Origin: Blattamonas nauphoetae
Lineage: Eukaryota > Preaxostyla > Oxymonadida
Direction: 5' to 3'
Assembly (NCBI GenBank): GCA_033064195.1
Contig: JARBJD010000584.1
Span: 1-31,424, forward strand
DNA length: 31,424 nucleotides
Part shown: in pieces, positions 30,460-31,424 of the stretch
Position numbering within the stretch: position 1 is the first letter of the stretch
Layout: every line of letters begins with the position of its first letter
Notes under the pieces: generated by a model
Seen by the model: only the letters and a program-made list of their open reading frames with translations
Databases searched by the model: none
What the model was told of the DNA's origin: nothing
Translations under genes and position numbers: made by a program

Positions 30460-31424
30460 TTAAACCAAATTGAACTCACTAATGAACTCAGGAGTTAACT
30501 TGTCAATTGAGTATGCATGGAACTTGGTGTGTTGGATTGGAACGTACACTATTTTTGGGAGACATGTGAGTCCATTCAGAAGTTTAGCTACAACATTTCC
30601 GTGTTTGTATTCAATGAATTGTCCAACAAATTGAAACTGTCTTCGCTTCTTCTGAAACTTGGCAACAGTCTTGTTGAAGTCAAGGTGGATCAACAGAATG
30701 TTTCCTGGTTTGTATTTCCGTAACATCTGCGTTATCTGTTGTCGTTGGATGTTCTTCAATTGCTCTTCACAACTGGAGATATACAGTGCTTCGATTTCAC
30801 GATTGTTTTGTGCCTGCTGTGGAGTGAACTTGTTTCAGTACGCTCGATGAGGAGTCATATTGTAGTATTCCACCATCTGATTCATCCATGAATGATTTGC
30901 AATCTGTGTTGCATTGTCTTGGAATCCATCTCTGATTGTTCTGATCACTCGATCGACAATTCTGTTGTGATTTGTGAATGGTGAACTTGTGAAGTACGTA
31001 CTGACTTTCTGTTGCTCAAAATACGTTGATGCTTCTCCGCTTGTCCATGCAGCTTCTCCATCACCACGAATGTTGTTAACATGAACACCACGATGGTTAA
31101 TCAGATCATTGATTGCAGTCTTGACTTTGCTCCATGATTTATCCAGTACTGGAATGACCACCAGGTATTTAGTGTTAATGTTGATGGCAAATAGATAAAT
31201 CTGCAGAACTGTTTTCGATGTTGGTGATTGGATAAAGACAAGATCAATTTCCCAGGATCCAAACTTGGGAGAAAAGTAAGGTCTGTCACATTTCTGTGGA
31301 ACCTTTTTGTCTGATGTCTGATGTGGATCTCCAGTGATGTCTTTGGACATAAATTGTATCTTTGATCGAAACGGATATTGTATTTTTGTCACGGCTTTTG
31401 GAATCGTTGGTTGATCAATCATCA
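30460..31424 (-). pseudogene. Retroviral-type (rve) integrase, partial
   Basis: The region encodes an integrase core with WEIDLVFIQ, a strand carrying INTKYLVVIPVLDKSW, then NIRGDGEAAWTS and, further on, HNRIVDRVIRTIRDGF; these are the places of the three acidic residues of the rve fold. Left of it lies the C-terminal part, rich in Lys and beta strands (KYKPGNILLIHL, QFQFVGQFIEYKHG), which could be an SH3- or chromo-like DNA or chromatin binding part. The gene runs off the right edge, so its N-terminal zinc-binding part is outside. It appears broken (about one break in view). In Polintons this enzyme joins the element's ends to host DNA. Confidence 0.8.

Larger units (their letters stand above)
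20540..31424. mobile_element. Polinton/Maverick-type virus-like element, partial
   Basis: Grouped genes for a packaging ATPase, two capsid-like proteins, small virion-type proteins, a fibre with S74 domain and a retroviral-type integrase define a Polinton. The left end is uncertain (somewhere around 19.7-20.5 kb) and the right end lies beyond the window, so terminal inverted repeats cannot be checked. No family B polymerase or protease gene is in view. It is a fossil copy: about four genes look broken, and one capsid-like gene also holds an inserted MITE. Long open frames remain in the other capsid-like gene, the ATPase and the fibre, so the copy is probably fairly young. Confidence 0.85.

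Noticed and set aside
20554-31424. A changed genetic code (TAA/TAG as glutamine), known in some related flagellates
   Set aside because: Genes here end at sensible places with TAA, TAG and TGA alike, which fits the standard code.

Overview
The window looks like nuclear DNA of a microbial eukaryote. A lipase-like gene is split by GT-AG introns, there are tRNA-derived repeats with pol III-type boxes, minisatellites and several kinds of DNA transposon. Peptide traces in the decayed host gene at 8990-11911 resemble, from memory, a very large predicted protein family of oxymonad flagellates such as Blattamonas nauphoetae. I offer that host as a lead, not a proof.

Layout. 1-2160 has no convincing gene but is packed with short perfect hairpins. 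2522-4560 and 4588-4930 are two minisatellites (32- and 31-base units). 5076-6816 (+) and 8990-11911 (-) are host protein genes or decayed copies whose reading frame keeps changing. 12068-13600 (-) is a lecithin:cholesterol acyltransferase-like gene with the family's Ser, Asp and His motifs. 14068-15567 (-) is a long open hAT-type transposase lacking the usual C-terminal end. 15.8-19.6 kb is a non-coding mosaic: three tRNA-like sequences, a tandem repeat, and a foldback transposon (two identical 575-base inverted arms) inserted at a TA in an older TA-targeting element.

From about 20.5 kb to the right edge lies a Polinton/Maverick-type virus-like element, cut off by the window. Its visible parts are a fibre-like protein with an S74 intramolecular chaperone domain, two paralogous capsid-like genes, two small membrane-active or protein VI-like proteins, several unknown proteins, an A32/FtsK-type packaging ATPase and a retroviral-type integrase. 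Capsid, small-protein and integrase genes run leftward; the ATPase and fibre genes run rightward. A T-rich motif sits just before most start codons. No family B DNA polymerase or protease is seen; they may lie past the right edge. The element is a fossil: about four of its genes look broken, and one capsid-like gene also carries a 600-base TA-flanked MITE. That MITE is a relative of the element at 16.3-18.1 kb, so one non-autonomous transposon family has entered both host DNA and the virus-like element. Left of the Polinton genes a block of about 290 bases occurs three times.
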